Assembly (NCBI GenBank): GCA_947593735.1
Contig: CANQDT010000005.1
Span: 1-64,000, forward strand
Direction: 5' to 3'
Length of the DNA: 64,000 nucleotides
From: an uncultured Lachnospiraceae bacterium
GTDB lineage: Bacteria > Bacillota > Clostridia > Lachnospirales > Lachnospiraceae
Shown: positions 54,019-63,153 of the stretch, in pieces
Layout: every line of letters begins with the position of its first letter
How positions within the stretch are numbered: position 1 is the stretch's first letter
The notes under the pieces: model-generated
Databases searched by the model: none
Told to the model about the DNA's origin: nothing
Seen by the model: the letters and a program-made list of their open reading frames with translations, nothing else
Translations under genes and position numbers: made by a program

Positions 54019-54831
54019 TTGAACACAATCGAATTAAGGCAGGATGAGGAAAACAGCACCACCTCAATTTCCAATACATTTATTGATACGTACATGCCGA
54101 GGGCGAACGGGGAATTTCTGAAAGTATACTTCCTGCTTGCCCGCTGCCTGCACGATCATTCTGCTGTCAGCCTGGCTTCCATGGCGGACGCGCTGCACCA
54201 TACGGAGCAGGATGTAAAGCGCGCGCTCCAGTACTGGGCAGACGAGCATATCTTGCATTTGGATTTTGACGAAGAACACAATATTTCCGGAATTGAACTG
54301 CTTCCTTTAAAAAGAAAGGAGACTGCGGCTGGTATGACGCCCGATGAAACGATTTATCCGGAACAGGAAAAGACGCCTTATCCCGTCTCCGAAACACCAA
54401 AGAAAATCTCTTATACGCCAAAGGAGCTTGCGGCAAGGCTGGAGGCGAACCATTTGAACCAGGTCGCTTTCATGGCGGATACCTGCCTTGGCAAGCCTTT
54501 GTCCATCAATGAACTGAATACGCTGTACTATTTTAATGAATCGCTGCATATGGACGCGGATTTTATTCAATTCCTGTTTGAATACTGCTGCTCCAGGGGC
54601 AAAAAAAATATGCGCTACATTGAAAAAGTCGCCGTGAGCTGGTATGAAGACGGTCTGCGCGACCTGAATACCGCGAAAAGCCGGCTGACGCCGTCCGTCA
54701 TGGATGCGCCGGTCGTTTCCGCGAAAGCGCCCGCGAAAAACCGGTTCAACGACTTTGAGCAGCGGACCTATGACTTTGACGATATCGAACGGCGGCTGAT
54801 CGCAAAAGTCGGCACGCCGGGCGCCAGATAA
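54019..54831 (+). CDS. DnaD-domain replication initiation protein
   Basis: A 270-aa protein. The N-terminal half (about 15-100) is a winged-helix DnaB/DnaD-like region (GEFLKVYFLLARCLHD...SMADALHHTEQDVKRALQYW). The C-terminal DnaD domain (about 135-215) ends with the RYIEKVAVSWYEDGL motif, the conserved YxxxIxxxW-type signature. It likely helps open the origin and load the helicase. The start is TTG with GAGGTG 8 nt upstream. The next gene is the DnaC/DnaI-type loader, 15 bp away, matching the dnaB-dnaI pair of Bacillus. Confidence 0.88.
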   Translation: MNTIELRQDEENSTTSISNTFIDTYMPRANGEFLKVYFLLARCLHDHSAVSLASMADALHHTEQDVKRALQYWADEHILHLDFDEEHNISGIELLPLKRKETAAGMTPDETIYPEQEKTPYPVSETPKKISYTPKELAARLEANHLNQVAFMADTCLGKPLSINELNTLYYFNESLHMDADFIQFLFEYCCSRGKKNMRYIEKVAVSWYEDGLRDLNTAKSRLTPSVMDAPVVSAKAPAKNRFNDFEQRTYDFDDIERRLIAKVGTPGAR

Positions 54832-54846
54832 GGAGTATCTCTACCC

Positions 54847-55827
54847 ATGGATAATGCCACATTCCGCACGCTATTGCGCGCCTATGAAGAGACAAGGGCG
54901 AACAATCAGCGCCTGGTTCAGCAGCGGCGGCAGCAGGTTTACCGCGAGCTGCCCGCGCTTGCCGAGCTTGACCGGACGATCGCGTCTCTCGCCTCCGACC
55001 AGGGGCGGGCGATGCTGAACGGACAGCCGGTCGACCTCGCCGGGCTTGACCGCCGTATTCTCGAATTGTCCGAAAAAAAATCCCATATACTGGAGCAGAA
55101 CGGATATCCCGCCGATTATCTGGATCCGGTCTATCAATGCCCGAAATGCAGAGATACCGGATATATCGGCAATGAAAAATGCTCCTGCCTGCGCCAGAAG
55201 ATCGTCGATAAAGTATATGAGCAGTCCAATATAAAAACCAAACTGGAGACAGAGAACTTTTCCAACTTCAGACTGGATTATTATTCTGATCAACCGGCGG
55301 GGGACAGGCCTTCCCCACGGGAGTACATGACGCGCGTTGTCGCTGACTGCAGGGAATACGCCGCCGGCTTTTCTGCCCGAAAGGACAACATTCTCTTCTA
55401 CGGCTCGCCGGGAGTCGGCAAAACATTCTTAACCAACTGTATCGCGAAAGAATTGCTGGATCAGGGATTTATGGTTATTTACCTGACCTCGTTTCAGTTT
55501 TTTGATATCCTCAGCGAATATGTCTTCCGCAGGGACGCGGGCAGGGACAGCGAAATGTCGTTCCGCTATATCCTGAACTGCGACCTGCTCATCATAGACG
55601 ACCTCGGCACGGAAGTCGTGAACAGCTTCGTATCGTCCCAGCTGTTCCAGTGCCTGAACCAGAGGCTGCTGAGCGGGAAAGCGACGATCATATCCAGCAA
55701 CCTGTCGCTGTCCCGGTTAAAAGACACATATTCGGAGCGGGTCTATTCCCGCATCATTGAGAATTATCGGATCTATAATATTTACGGCGACGATATCCGT
55801 GTCATGAAAGGATTAGGAGGATTATAA
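54847..55827 (+). CDS. DnaC/DnaI-type helicase loader ATPase
   Basis: A 326-aa AAA+ protein that loads the replicative helicase. The N-terminal helical part (1-95) is followed by a zinc-binding motif with cysteines at about 98, 101, 112 and 114, then the ATPase domain with Walker A GSPGVGKT (186-193), Walker B LLIIDDLG (about 251-258) and an arginine-finger region near SERVYSRI. GGAG precedes the ATG. Co-operonic with the DnaD-domain gene and 2 bp before prs. Confidence 0.92.
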   Translation: MDNATFRTLLRAYEETRANNQRLVQQRRQQVYRELPALAELDRTIASLASDQGRAMLNGQPVDLAGLDRRILELSEKKSHILEQNGYPADYLDPVYQCPKCRDTGYIGNEKCSCLRQKIVDKVYEQSNIKTKLETENFSNFRLDYYSDQPAGDRPSPREYMTRVVADCREYAAGFSARKDNILFYGSPGVGKTFLTNCIAKELLDQGFMVIYLTSFQFFDILSEYVFRRDAGRDSEMSFRYILNCDLLIIDDLGTEVVNSFVSSQLFQCLNQRLLSGKATIISSNLSLSRLKDTYSERVYSRIIENYRIYNIYGDDIRVMKGLGGL

Positions 55828-55829
55828 TT

Positions 55830-57026
55830 ATGGCAAGAAGGGAAGATATCATCCGCCTCGGGAAAATGCCGGTCGGCAACCTGGGGATCATTGCGCTGGA
55901 GAGCAGCAAAAGCCTCGGGCAGAAAGTAAACGACTACATTGTTTCCTGGCGGCAGCAGGTTGTCCAGGAACAAAAAGAGGCGACGCTTGCCCTGACCGGT
56001 TATGAAAAAGACAGTTACCTGATCGACGCGAAATGCCCGCGTTTCGGATCCGGCGAAGCCAAAGGCATCATCAGCGATTCTGTCCGCGGCACGGACCTGT
56101 ATCTGATCGTTGACGTTACCAATTACAGTATTACCTATTCGCTGTGCGGCCACACATGCCGCATGTCGCCGGACGACCATTTCGCCGACCTGAAGCGCCT
56201 GATCGCGGCAAGCGGGGGAAAAGCAACGCAGATCACCGTCATCATGCCGTTTCTTTATGAGGGAAGGCAGCACAAACGCTCCGCCCGGGAATCCCTGGAC
56301 TGTTCGCTGATGCTGCAGGAGCTTGTCAATATGGGCGTTACCAATTTTATCACATTTGACGCGCACGACCCGCGGGTACAGAACGCGATCCCGATGCACG
56401 GATTTGATAATGTCCATCCTACTTATCAATTTGTCAAAGCTCTGCTCGGTTCCACCGGCGACATCCGGATCGACCGGGACCATCTGATGATCATCAGCCC
56501 GGATGAGGGCGCCATGCAGCGCGCCATTTACATGGCGTCGGTTCTCGGCGTCGATGTCGGTATGTTTTATAAACGGCGGGATTATTCCAAAGTCGTAAAC
56601 GGGCGCAACCCCATTATCTCCCATGAATTTCTCGGAGATTCCGTGGAGGGCATGGACGTTGTTATCATCGACGATATGATCTCTTCCGGTGAAAGTATGC
56701 TGGATGTGGCGAGAGAATTAAAAAGGAGAAACGCGAAACGCGTATTCTGCCTGTCTACGTTCGGGCTCTTTACGAACGGCCTCGCCGCGTTCGACCAGTG
56801 TTATGAGGAGGGCGTCATCTCCAAGATCATCACGACAAACCTGTGTTACCAGACGCCGGAACTGCTTTCCCGGTCATGGTACGTAACCGCCGACATGAGC
56901 AAATATATCGCGCTGATCATCGACCAGCTGAACCACAACGGTTCGATCAGCGAATTGCTGAACCCGCATGACCGGATCAGCAAATATATCGCCAAGTATA
57001 CGGCGAACCAGCAAAAGACCGTCTGA
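55830..57026 (+). CDS. prs: Ribose-phosphate pyrophosphokinase, long form
   Basis: Makes PRPP from ribose 5-phosphate and ATP. At 398 aa it is about 80 residues longer than the usual 310-320. Core motifs are present: FDAHDPRVQNAIP (about 176-188), the catalytic flexible-loop KRRD (about 249-252) and PRPP loop VVIIDDMISSGESM (about 275-288). The extra length is in the N-terminal domain and the C-terminus. AGGAGG precedes the ATG. It follows the helicase loader by 2 bp, tying nucleotide supply to replication genes. Confidence 0.9.
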   Translation: MARREDIIRLGKMPVGNLGIIALESSKSLGQKVNDYIVSWRQQVVQEQKEATLALTGYEKDSYLIDAKCPRFGSGEAKGIISDSVRGTDLYLIVDVTNYSITYSLCGHTCRMSPDDHFADLKRLIAASGGKATQITVIMPFLYEGRQHKRSARESLDCSLMLQELVNMGVTNFITFDAHDPRVQNAIPMHGFDNVHPTYQFVKALLGSTGDIRIDRDHLMIISPDEGAMQRAIYMASVLGVDVGMFYKRRDYSKVVNGRNPIISHEFLGDSVEGMDVVIIDDMISSGESMLDVARELKRRNAKRVFCLSTFGLFTNGLAAFDQCYEEGVISKIITTNLCYQTPELLSRSWYVTADMSKYIALIIDQLNHNGSISELLNPHDRISKYIAKYTANQQKTV

Positions 57027-57049
57027 CGTGCCGTCAGGCGCGATTAAGG

Positions 57050-57112
57050 GAAAAGAAAGAGGGCGTCCAAAAACCGGAACATATCCGGCTTTTGGACGCC
57101 CTCTTTCTTTTC
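57050..57112. terminator. Bidirectional terminator between prs and the PBP gene
   Basis: A very long hairpin (arms of about 28 bp, 57050-57077 with 57083-57112) with A-rich and T-rich outer ends on both strands, between two convergent genes. Confidence 0.9.
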
Positions 57113-57141
57113 TCATGCAGCCGAAGCTGCTCTGTATGTTT

Positions 57142-59433
57142 TTATTCTACATCCGGCTCAAAATAATCCTCCGCGCCATCATCGTATGTCTCATCCGGCT
57201 CAGCCGGTTCTTCTGTCCCGCCTCCGTCTTCTTCGGTATAAACCTCTCCTTCCGTATCATCCTCCGTATAACCGTCCTCATCCACATTGTCGGTATACGT
57301 ATAATCGTCTTCATCTTCATAATCATAATCGTAGGAGTCTTCATAGCCGTCCCCGTAACTGCTGTTGCCGCTCTCATAATCCCGGCTCGTCGTCGGCGGG
57401 GTATACGGCTTAAAGTGCTTTTCTCCCAGTCCCTCGTGGATCTGCGACATATAGCTTTTCCAGATATAGCCGGGCAGATTTCCGCCGTAGAGATTATAGA
57501 CTTCTTTGTTCTGGTCGTTCCCGACCCATACGGCAGTCGTATAATACGGCGTATAGCCGCACAGCCAGCCATCCTTACTGTTGTCGGTAGTCCCGGTCTT
57601 CGCCGCCCCGTCGATATCGCCGAATCCGCCCAGCGCGGACGCGGTTCCGCTGACCAGCACGCCCTCCAGAATATCCGTCATCTGTCTCGCCGCATTGGTC
57701 TGATATACCTGCTTCTGCCGGATCTTGTCTTTCACGACCGCTTTTCCGTTCGCGTTCAGGATCGTAACGATGCAGGTCGGTTCCCTCCAGATCCCGTCGT
57801 TTGCCAGCGTGGAATAGCCGGAAGCCATCTCGACCACGTTCGTTCCGTTGGTCAGCCCTCCGATCCCGGAGGAAAGGATTTCATAATCGATCGGTTCCAG
57901 ATTATTAAACTCCATTTTTTTCAGATAAGACACGCCGACCTGCGGGGTCAGTTCCTCAAAAAGCCGGTACGCGACGACATTTCTGGACAAAACGACGGCG
58001 TTTCTCAGGCTGGTCCATCCGGAATAGGATCCTCCGGAATTTTTCGGTCCTTCCCCTTCCGGGAACGGGATGTCCGGCACGGAGGAAGACGCGGTATATC
58101 CGCGCTCGATCGCCGGCGTATAAACAACGAGCGGTTTGATCGTACTTCCTGGCTGGCGCGCGATCTGAAACGCGCGGTTCAACGTATATCCTTCCGATTT
58201 CTGCGTCCGCCCGCCTACGACCGCGACGACCCTTCCATCCGAATTATCAATGCAGCACGCCGCCGCCTGCATCGTATACGCCCCGTTTTCCGCGGTTTCG
58301 GTATAGCCGTAGCTGTTCATATGGCTGTCGACCGCTTCCTGGAGCTTCTTCTGCTTATCCAGGTCGATCGATGTATAGATCCGGTATCCGCCGGTATACA
58401 GGGACTTCTGATACGAATCGTACCATTCCTTGTACTCCGCGTCGTACTTTTCTTCTGCCTTTTCGTTTTTAAACTGATATTTGAATTTGAACCCGTTTTC
58501 CCGCATCAGCGCTTTGACAGCGCAGTCAAACACAAAGGTCTCGATATAATTCCTTCTCTTTTTCTTCGCCTGTTTGAGCGTGATCTTCTCCGCGACCGCC
58601 TCATCGTATTCTTCCTGGGTGATCGCCCCATCCTCTTTCATGCTTTTCAGGATGAAATCGCGCCGCTCCATTGTATGGTCAAAATTTGTCAGCGGATTGT
58701 AATACTCCGGGCTGTTCGGGATCGCGGACAAAAACGCGATCTGGGAAAGCGACAGGGAATTGACGCTTCGGTTAAAATACCCGTTCGCCGCCGCCTGTAT
58801 GCCGTAATATCCGCTGTTGTAATAAATATTATTCAGGTAAAATTCCATGATCTCATCTTTGGTATACTTTTTCTCAAGCTGCCATGCGATGAAGATCTCC
58901 TTAACTTTTCTCTCCCATGATATTTCATTGTTCAGGAAAATACCGCGGGCAAGCTGCTGGTCGATCGTACTGCCGCCCTGGGTGATCCGCCCTTTCTGGA
59001 TCAGAGCGAGCAGCGCGCGGAAATTCGCCATGATGTCAACGCCGTTATGGCTGTAAAACTTCTTATCTTCCGTCGAGACGACCGCCTGCTTCGCGTAATC
59101 CGGGATCGACTCAACCGTCAGATAATAGACGTCTTTTTCCTTCAGGCTCTGGATGACCTTCCCATCCGCGTCATAAATCAGGCTTGTCTCGGAAGCCTTA
59201 AATGTATCGTGATCCGACTCTTTTACCAGCTTCACCGCGTCCCTGTGCATCGCCACGATCTTTACCCCGTACTGGAACCAGAAGATCAGACCGAGAATCG
59301 CGATCATGATCACAAAAATCAAAAGCCACGCTTTCAATACTTTTTTAAAAATGCGGTTGCCTTTCTCCTTTACGGTATTCTGTCCTCCCGTCCTGCCGCC
59401 CTGCTTCGGGGAGGTCTTCTTTTTCTTCTCCAT
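57142..59433 (-). CDS. Class A penicillin-binding protein (PBP1A)
   Basis: A 763-aa bifunctional cell-wall synthase. It has a basic cytoplasmic start, a membrane helix (about 36-55), a GT51 glycosyltransferase domain (about 85-260; catalytic Glu122 in TEDKKFYSHNGVD) and a transpeptidase domain with SxxK Ser430, SRN (483-485) and KTGTT (about 596). After residue 690 comes a 70-residue tail almost entirely of Asp, Glu, Tyr, Gly and Thr. GAGGTGAG precedes the ATG. Single gene converging on prs. Confidence 0.94.
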   Translation of the reverse strand: MEKKKKTSPKQGGRTGGQNTVKEKGNRIFKKVLKAWLLIFVIMIAILGLIFWFQYGVKIVAMHRDAVKLVKESDHDTFKASETSLIYDADGKVIQSLKEKDVYYLTVESIPDYAKQAVVSTEDKKFYSHNGVDIMANFRALLALIQKGRITQGGSTIDQQLARGIFLNNEISWERKVKEIFIAWQLEKKYTKDEIMEFYLNNIYYNSGYYGIQAAANGYFNRSVNSLSLSQIAFLSAIPNSPEYYNPLTNFDHTMERRDFILKSMKEDGAITQEEYDEAVAEKITLKQAKKKRRNYIETFVFDCAVKALMRENGFKFKYQFKNEKAEEKYDAEYKEWYDSYQKSLYTGGYRIYTSIDLDKQKKLQEAVDSHMNSYGYTETAENGAYTMQAAACCIDNSDGRVVAVVGGRTQKSEGYTLNRAFQIARQPGSTIKPLVVYTPAIERGYTASSSVPDIPFPEGEGPKNSGGSYSGWTSLRNAVVLSRNVVAYRLFEELTPQVGVSYLKKMEFNNLEPIDYEILSSGIGGLTNGTNVVEMASGYSTLANDGIWREPTCIVTILNANGKAVVKDKIRQKQVYQTNAARQMTDILEGVLVSGTASALGGFGDIDGAAKTGTTDNSKDGWLCGYTPYYTTAVWVGNDQNKEVYNLYGGNLPGYIWKSYMSQIHEGLGEKHFKPYTPPTTSRDYESGNSSYGDGYEDSYDYDYEDEDDYTYTDNVDEDGYTEDDTEGEVYTEEDGGGTEEPAEPDETYDDGAEDYFEPDVE

Positions 59434-59589
59434 TTGCTCACCTCATGTGTTTCTCCGGGAACTTTTTCCGATCCATTCTTTCTTATTATACATGATACTT
59501 GGAATAAATACTACTTTTTTTTGCGATTTCCCTATTATAATCCACAGAATTTTGTGGTATGCTAGGAATATTATAGAGAAAGGACGGTT

Positions 59590-60711
59590 TTGAGTATGGA
59601 CGAACGAATTAAGAAACTCGCGAAAGGGCTGGTGCAATATTCCTGTCATGTGCAAAAAGGGGAAAATGTATACATCAATTATATTGGAGCCGCGACGGAA
59701 GACCTCGCCCGGCAGCTTGTAAAAGAAGTCTATGAAGCGGGCGGCTGCCCGTTTGTACATTATGTAAACCCGCGCCTGCAGCGAGAGATCCTGCTTGGCT
59801 GCACGGAGGAGCAGCTTGCCCTTATGGCAGAGACAGACTCCCTCGAAATGTCAAAGATGGACTGTTATATCGGCGTGCGCGGTTCCGACAACGTATCGGA
59901 AAACGCCGATGTTCCGCCGGAAAAGCTCTCGCTGTACGAACGGCTCTATACGACGCCGGTCCATCACGGCATCCGCGTCCCCAAAACAAAATGGGTCGTG
60001 CTCCGTTATCCGAACGCGGCGATGGCGCAGCTTGCCAATACAAGCGTCGAGCGCTTTGAAGATTTTTATTTTGATGTCTGCAATCTTGACTACAGCAAAA
60101 TGGGGAAAGCAATGCAGCCGCTGGTCGACCTGATGAACCGCACCGACCGCGTCCATATCGTCGGGTCGGGAACCGACCTGACCTTTTCCATCAAGGACAT
60201 TCCCGCGATCCCGTGCGACGGCCATATGAATATTCCGGACGGCGAAGTGTTCACCGCGCCGGTCAGAGATTCGATCAACGGGACGCTGTCCTACAATACG
60301 CCCGCGGTATTCCAGGGCTTTACGTTTGAGGGGATCTCCCTGACCTTCCGGGATGGAAAGATCGTAGATGCGACCGCGAACGACCCGGAACGGATCCGCC
60401 AGGTATTTGATACGGATGAGGGCGCCCGGTATGTAGGGGAATTTGCGATCGGCGTCAACCCGTACATCACGACGCCGATGAAGGATACCCTTTTTGATGA
60501 AAAAATCATGGGATCGTTCCACTTCACGCCCGGCAACTGCTACGACGAAGCGCCGAACGGAAACCATTCCTCCATCCACTGGGATCTGGTATGCATCCAG
60601 ACGGCGGAATACGGCGGCGGTTCGATCTATTTTGACGATGTGCTGATCCGGGACAACGGCCGCTTTGTCGTGCCGGAACTGGAATGCCTGAATCCGGAAA
60701 ATCTCATTTAG
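59590..60711 (+). CDS. M29-family aminopeptidase
   Basis: A 373-aa metallopeptidase of the thermophilic aminopeptidase (AmpS/PepS) type that releases N-terminal amino acids. Metal-site residues lie in EGISLTFRDGKIVD, GTDLTFSIKD and the C-terminal HWDLVCIQ region; EFAIGVNP (about 282-289) is diagnostic. The likely start is TTG at 59590, 5 nt after AAAGGA; ATG at 59596 is the alternative. It is followed after 13 bp by the HAD gene, probably one operon. Confidence 0.9.
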   Translation: MSMDERIKKLAKGLVQYSCHVQKGENVYINYIGAATEDLARQLVKEVYEAGGCPFVHYVNPRLQREILLGCTEEQLALMAETDSLEMSKMDCYIGVRGSDNVSENADVPPEKLSLYERLYTTPVHHGIRVPKTKWVVLRYPNAAMAQLANTSVERFEDFYFDVCNLDYSKMGKAMQPLVDLMNRTDRVHIVGSGTDLTFSIKDIPAIPCDGHMNIPDGEVFTAPVRDSINGTLSYNTPAVFQGFTFEGISLTFRDGKIVDATANDPERIRQVFDTDEGARYVGEFAIGVNPYITTPMKDTLFDEKIMGSFHFTPGNCYDEAPNGNHSSIHWDLVCIQTAEYGGGSIYFDDVLIRDNGRFVVPELECLNPENLI

Positions 60712-60724
60712 GAGCGCATGGGAT

Positions 60725-61513
60725 ATGATAAAAATGATTGCTTCCGATCTGGACGGAACGCTCCTGCTCAACGGCGCGCAGTCGTTAAGCGAAGATACGA
60801 TTCCGATCATCCGGTCGCTGAAAGAACGGGGAATACTGTTTGTCGCCGCGAGCGGCAGGCAGTATCCAAACCTCCGGCGCCTGTTCGCCCCGGTCGCGGA
60901 CGATATCGGTTACATATGTGAAAACGGCGCGCTGGTCAAATACCAGGGCAAAACCTTATACAAATCCGTGATCCCGCGGGATCTCGCGCTGGAGGTCGTG
61001 GACGCGATCGTCGCCCGCGACGGCTGTGAGGCGCTGGTATCCGGGGAAGATACGTCCTACATTGTCCCGAAGGACCCTTATTATGAATATCATCTCCGAT
61101 ATGAATTTAACAATGACATGACGACACTGCGGGATTTCCGCGATGTGCCGGAAGACATTATGAAAGTTTCTGTCTGTGAATTCAGCGGTATCGAAAAGGG
61201 CGGCACCGTTTCCGCCCTGAACCGGCTGTTCGCGGACCGGCTGTATACGACGGTTTCCGGCCTTGCCTGGCAGGATTTCCTCAGCATCGGGACGAGCAAG
61301 GGCGCGGCGATCGCCATTCTGGAGCAGGCGCTTGGCTTTACGCCCGATGAGACAATGGCGTTCGGCGACCAGTACAACGATCTGGAAATGCTCCGGCACG
61401 TCGGCGTCCCGGTCGCGATGGCGAACAGCCCGGCGGATATCCTTGCCGCTGCAGCGCTCGTATCGTCGCGCGTGGAAGATACGCTGACAGAATACTTTCA
61501 GCTACAGCGCTGA
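60725..61513 (+). CDS. Cof-type HAD-IIB phosphatase
   Basis: A 262-aa sugar-phosphate or cofactor phosphatase. HAD motif I is ASDLDGTLL (residues 5-13), motif II VAASGRQ (about 39-45), the motif III lysine follows IGTSKG (about 182-187) and motif IV is AFGDQYNDLEML (about 205-216). The C2-type cap lies between motifs II and III. The substrate is not known. TTAGGAG precedes the ATG. Confidence 0.92.
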   Translation: MIKMIASDLDGTLLLNGAQSLSEDTIPIIRSLKERGILFVAASGRQYPNLRRLFAPVADDIGYICENGALVKYQGKTLYKSVIPRDLALEVVDAIVARDGCEALVSGEDTSYIVPKDPYYEYHLRYEFNNDMTTLRDFRDVPEDIMKVSVCEFSGIEKGGTVSALNRLFADRLYTTVSGLAWQDFLSIGTSKGAAIAILEQALGFTPDETMAFGDQYNDLEMLRHVGVPVAMANSPADILAAAALVSSRVEDTLTEYFQLQR

Positions 61514-61524
61514 GGCTCCGTCCC

Positions 61525-62127
61525 TCATTCGGATCCGCCCGGTTCCTCCCGGATGCTGCCGAGCAGCAGCGGCATCCATGCCGAACTGTACTCCGCCAGC
61601 GAATATCTTCCCTGGCACATGCACCAGTCATAGATAAACGCCCGCTCCAGGAGCGCGTACATTTTTGTGATCTCAAACGGCGAATGTGCGTTTGTCAGTT
61701 CGCCTTTCTGCTGCCCTTCAAATACGATCTCGTTCAGAAGCTGATAATAGATCCGATTCTGGTCCAGCAAATGAACCTGCCCTTTCGTCGTAAGCTGGGA
61801 AGAATAGAGCGAGGCGAGCAATTCCGCGTCGATCGTTTCATCGATCATGGTAAACAATTCTTTGTTTAAAAATAATAATTTATCGAAGCTGTTCATCTGT
61901 TCGGGGAATTGCTGTTTCAGTTCCTCATATTTGTTGTCCCATACGGTAGACAGGGTGCTCAGCAATTCGTCCTTGCTGCTGAAATAATGATAAAAGCTCC
62001 CTTTCGACGTCGCTGATTTCTCAATGATCTGCTCTACTGTCGTCTCGTCGTATCCCTGCTCATAAAACAGCTCCCACGCCGCTTTGATAATGATCGACTT
62101 CGTCGAATCCTTTCCTCGCTTCGCCAT
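61525..62127 (-). CDS. TetR/AcrR-family transcriptional regulator
   Basis: A 200-aa repressor-type regulator. The N-terminal helix-turn-helix (about 8-55) reads IIIKAAWELFYEQGYDETTVEQIIEKSATSKGSFYHYF in pieces typical of TetR. The rest is an all-helical ligand domain without recognisable specificity. It is divergent from proC with a 126-bp gap holding both promoters and an imperfect palindrome, so it may control itself and proC. Confidence 0.92.
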   Translation of the reverse strand: MAKRGKDSTKSIIIKAAWELFYEQGYDETTVEQIIEKSATSKGSFYHYFSSKDELLSTLSTVWDNKYEELKQQFPEQMNSFDKLLFLNKELFTMIDETIDAELLASLYSSQLTTKGQVHLLDQNRIYYQLLNEIVFEGQQKGELTNAHSPFEITKMYALLERAFIYDWCMCQGRYSLAEYSSAWMPLLLGSIREEPGGSE

Positions 62128-62167
62128 ATACGGTTCCCGCCCTTTCCTGTTTTCTCCATCGTATCAT

Positions 62168-62222
62168 ACAATCGTTTATTTATCAAACAAAGATTGACTT
62201 CTGAAATCCGGTGGAATACAAT
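62168..62222. promoter_or_regulatory. Divergent TetR/proC promoter region with operator-like palindrome
   Basis: proC side (+): TTGACT (62194-62199), 17 bp, TACAAT (62217-62222). TetR side (-): TTGTTT, 16 bp, TATGAT. An imperfect palindrome with outer arms CAATC and GATTG (about 62170-62195) overlaps the -35 region of proC and the TetR promoter, where a repressor could block both. Confidence 0.55.
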
Positions 62223-62253
62223 ACAGATAAGAAAATGGAAAAGGAGCTCTGCC

Positions 62254-63063
62254 ATGGAACAACAGACGATCGGATTTATCGGCGCGGGCAATATGGCGTC
62301 CGCCATCATCAGCGGGATCATCCGCGCCGGCGCCGCGGAGGGGAGCCGGGTTATGGCATCGGATCCCGACGCGGAAAAGCGAACTGCATTAGAACAGGCT
62401 TACGGCATACGGACCGGGGACAACCGGCAGGTCGCGGAATCCTCCCGGATCCTGTTCCTGGCGGTCAAGCCCGCCGTTTATGGAACCGTCATTCCCGAAA
62501 TACGCGATTTTGTCCGGGAAGATACCATTGTCGTTTCCATTGCCGCGGGACAAACCCTGGACGCCGTCCGGCGCCTGTTCGGCGGGGAACGGAAACTGAT
62601 CCGCGTTATGCCGAATACGCCCGCGCTCGTCGGGGAAGGCATGAGCGCTGTCTGCGCAAATGACAATGTAGCGCCGGACGAACTGGATACCGTCTGCGGC
62701 CTGTGCCGCAGCTTCGGGCGCTGCGTCGTTGTCCCAGAGTCCATGATGCACGCCGTTGTCGGTGTCAGCGGTTCTTCGCCCGCCTACGCGTTTCTGTTTC
62801 TGGAAGCCCTGGCGGACGCCGCCGTCATGAAAGGGATGCCCCGGCCGCTCGCGTATGAATGTGCCGCCCAGGCGCTTGCCGGATCCGCCAAAATGGTGCT
62901 GGAAACCGGAAAGCATCCGGGCGAATTAAAAGATATGGTCTGCTCCCCCGGCGGGACGACCATCGAAGCGGTCGCCGTGCTGGAACAGAGGGGCTTCCGC
63001 AGCGCCGTCATTGACGCGGCAGCTGCCTGCGCGGACAAATCCGAAAAAATGGAGCGGGAATAA
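62254..63063 (+). CDS. proC: Pyrroline-5-carboxylate reductase
   Basis: Last step of proline synthesis, reducing P5C with NAD(P)H. The 269-aa protein has the Rossmann start IGFIGAGNMASAII (6-19), LAVKPAVY (about 70-77), VRVMPNTPALVGEGMSAV-like substrate loop (about 118-135) and the C-terminal SPGGTTIEAV (about 231-240) proC signature. The start at 62254 follows AAGGAG. proA and proB are not nearby. Confidence 0.96.
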   Translation: MEQQTIGFIGAGNMASAIISGIIRAGAAEGSRVMASDPDAEKRTALEQAYGIRTGDNRQVAESSRILFLAVKPAVYGTVIPEIRDFVREDTIVVSIAAGQTLDAVRRLFGGERKLIRVMPNTPALVGEGMSAVCANDNVAPDELDTVCGLCRSFGRCVVVPESMMHAVVGVSGSSPAYAFLFLEALADAAVMKGMPRPLAYECAAQALAGSAKMVLETGKHPGELKDMVCSPGGTTIEAVAVLEQRGFRSAVIDAAAACADKSEKMERE

Positions 63064-63100
63064 CTCCCGCGTCCGCCTGTCCTTCCACCCATATCACAAA

Positions 63101-63150
63101 AAAAGCATGTTATCCGGCTTTCTCCGCTTTTGCCTGAATAACATGCTTTT
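63101..63150. terminator. Bidirectional terminator between proC and nrdG
   Basis: Inverted repeat AAAAGCATGTTAT (63101-63113) with ATAACATGCTTTT (63138-63150), 24-nt inner region, between convergent genes; T-rich on both outer sides. Confidence 0.85.
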
Positions 63151-63153
63151 CGT

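Noticed and set aside
56968..58920. 650-codon frame antisense to the PBP1A gene
   Set aside because: Starts inside prs, runs through the bidirectional terminator, and is opposite a full-length PBP with all catalytic motifs.
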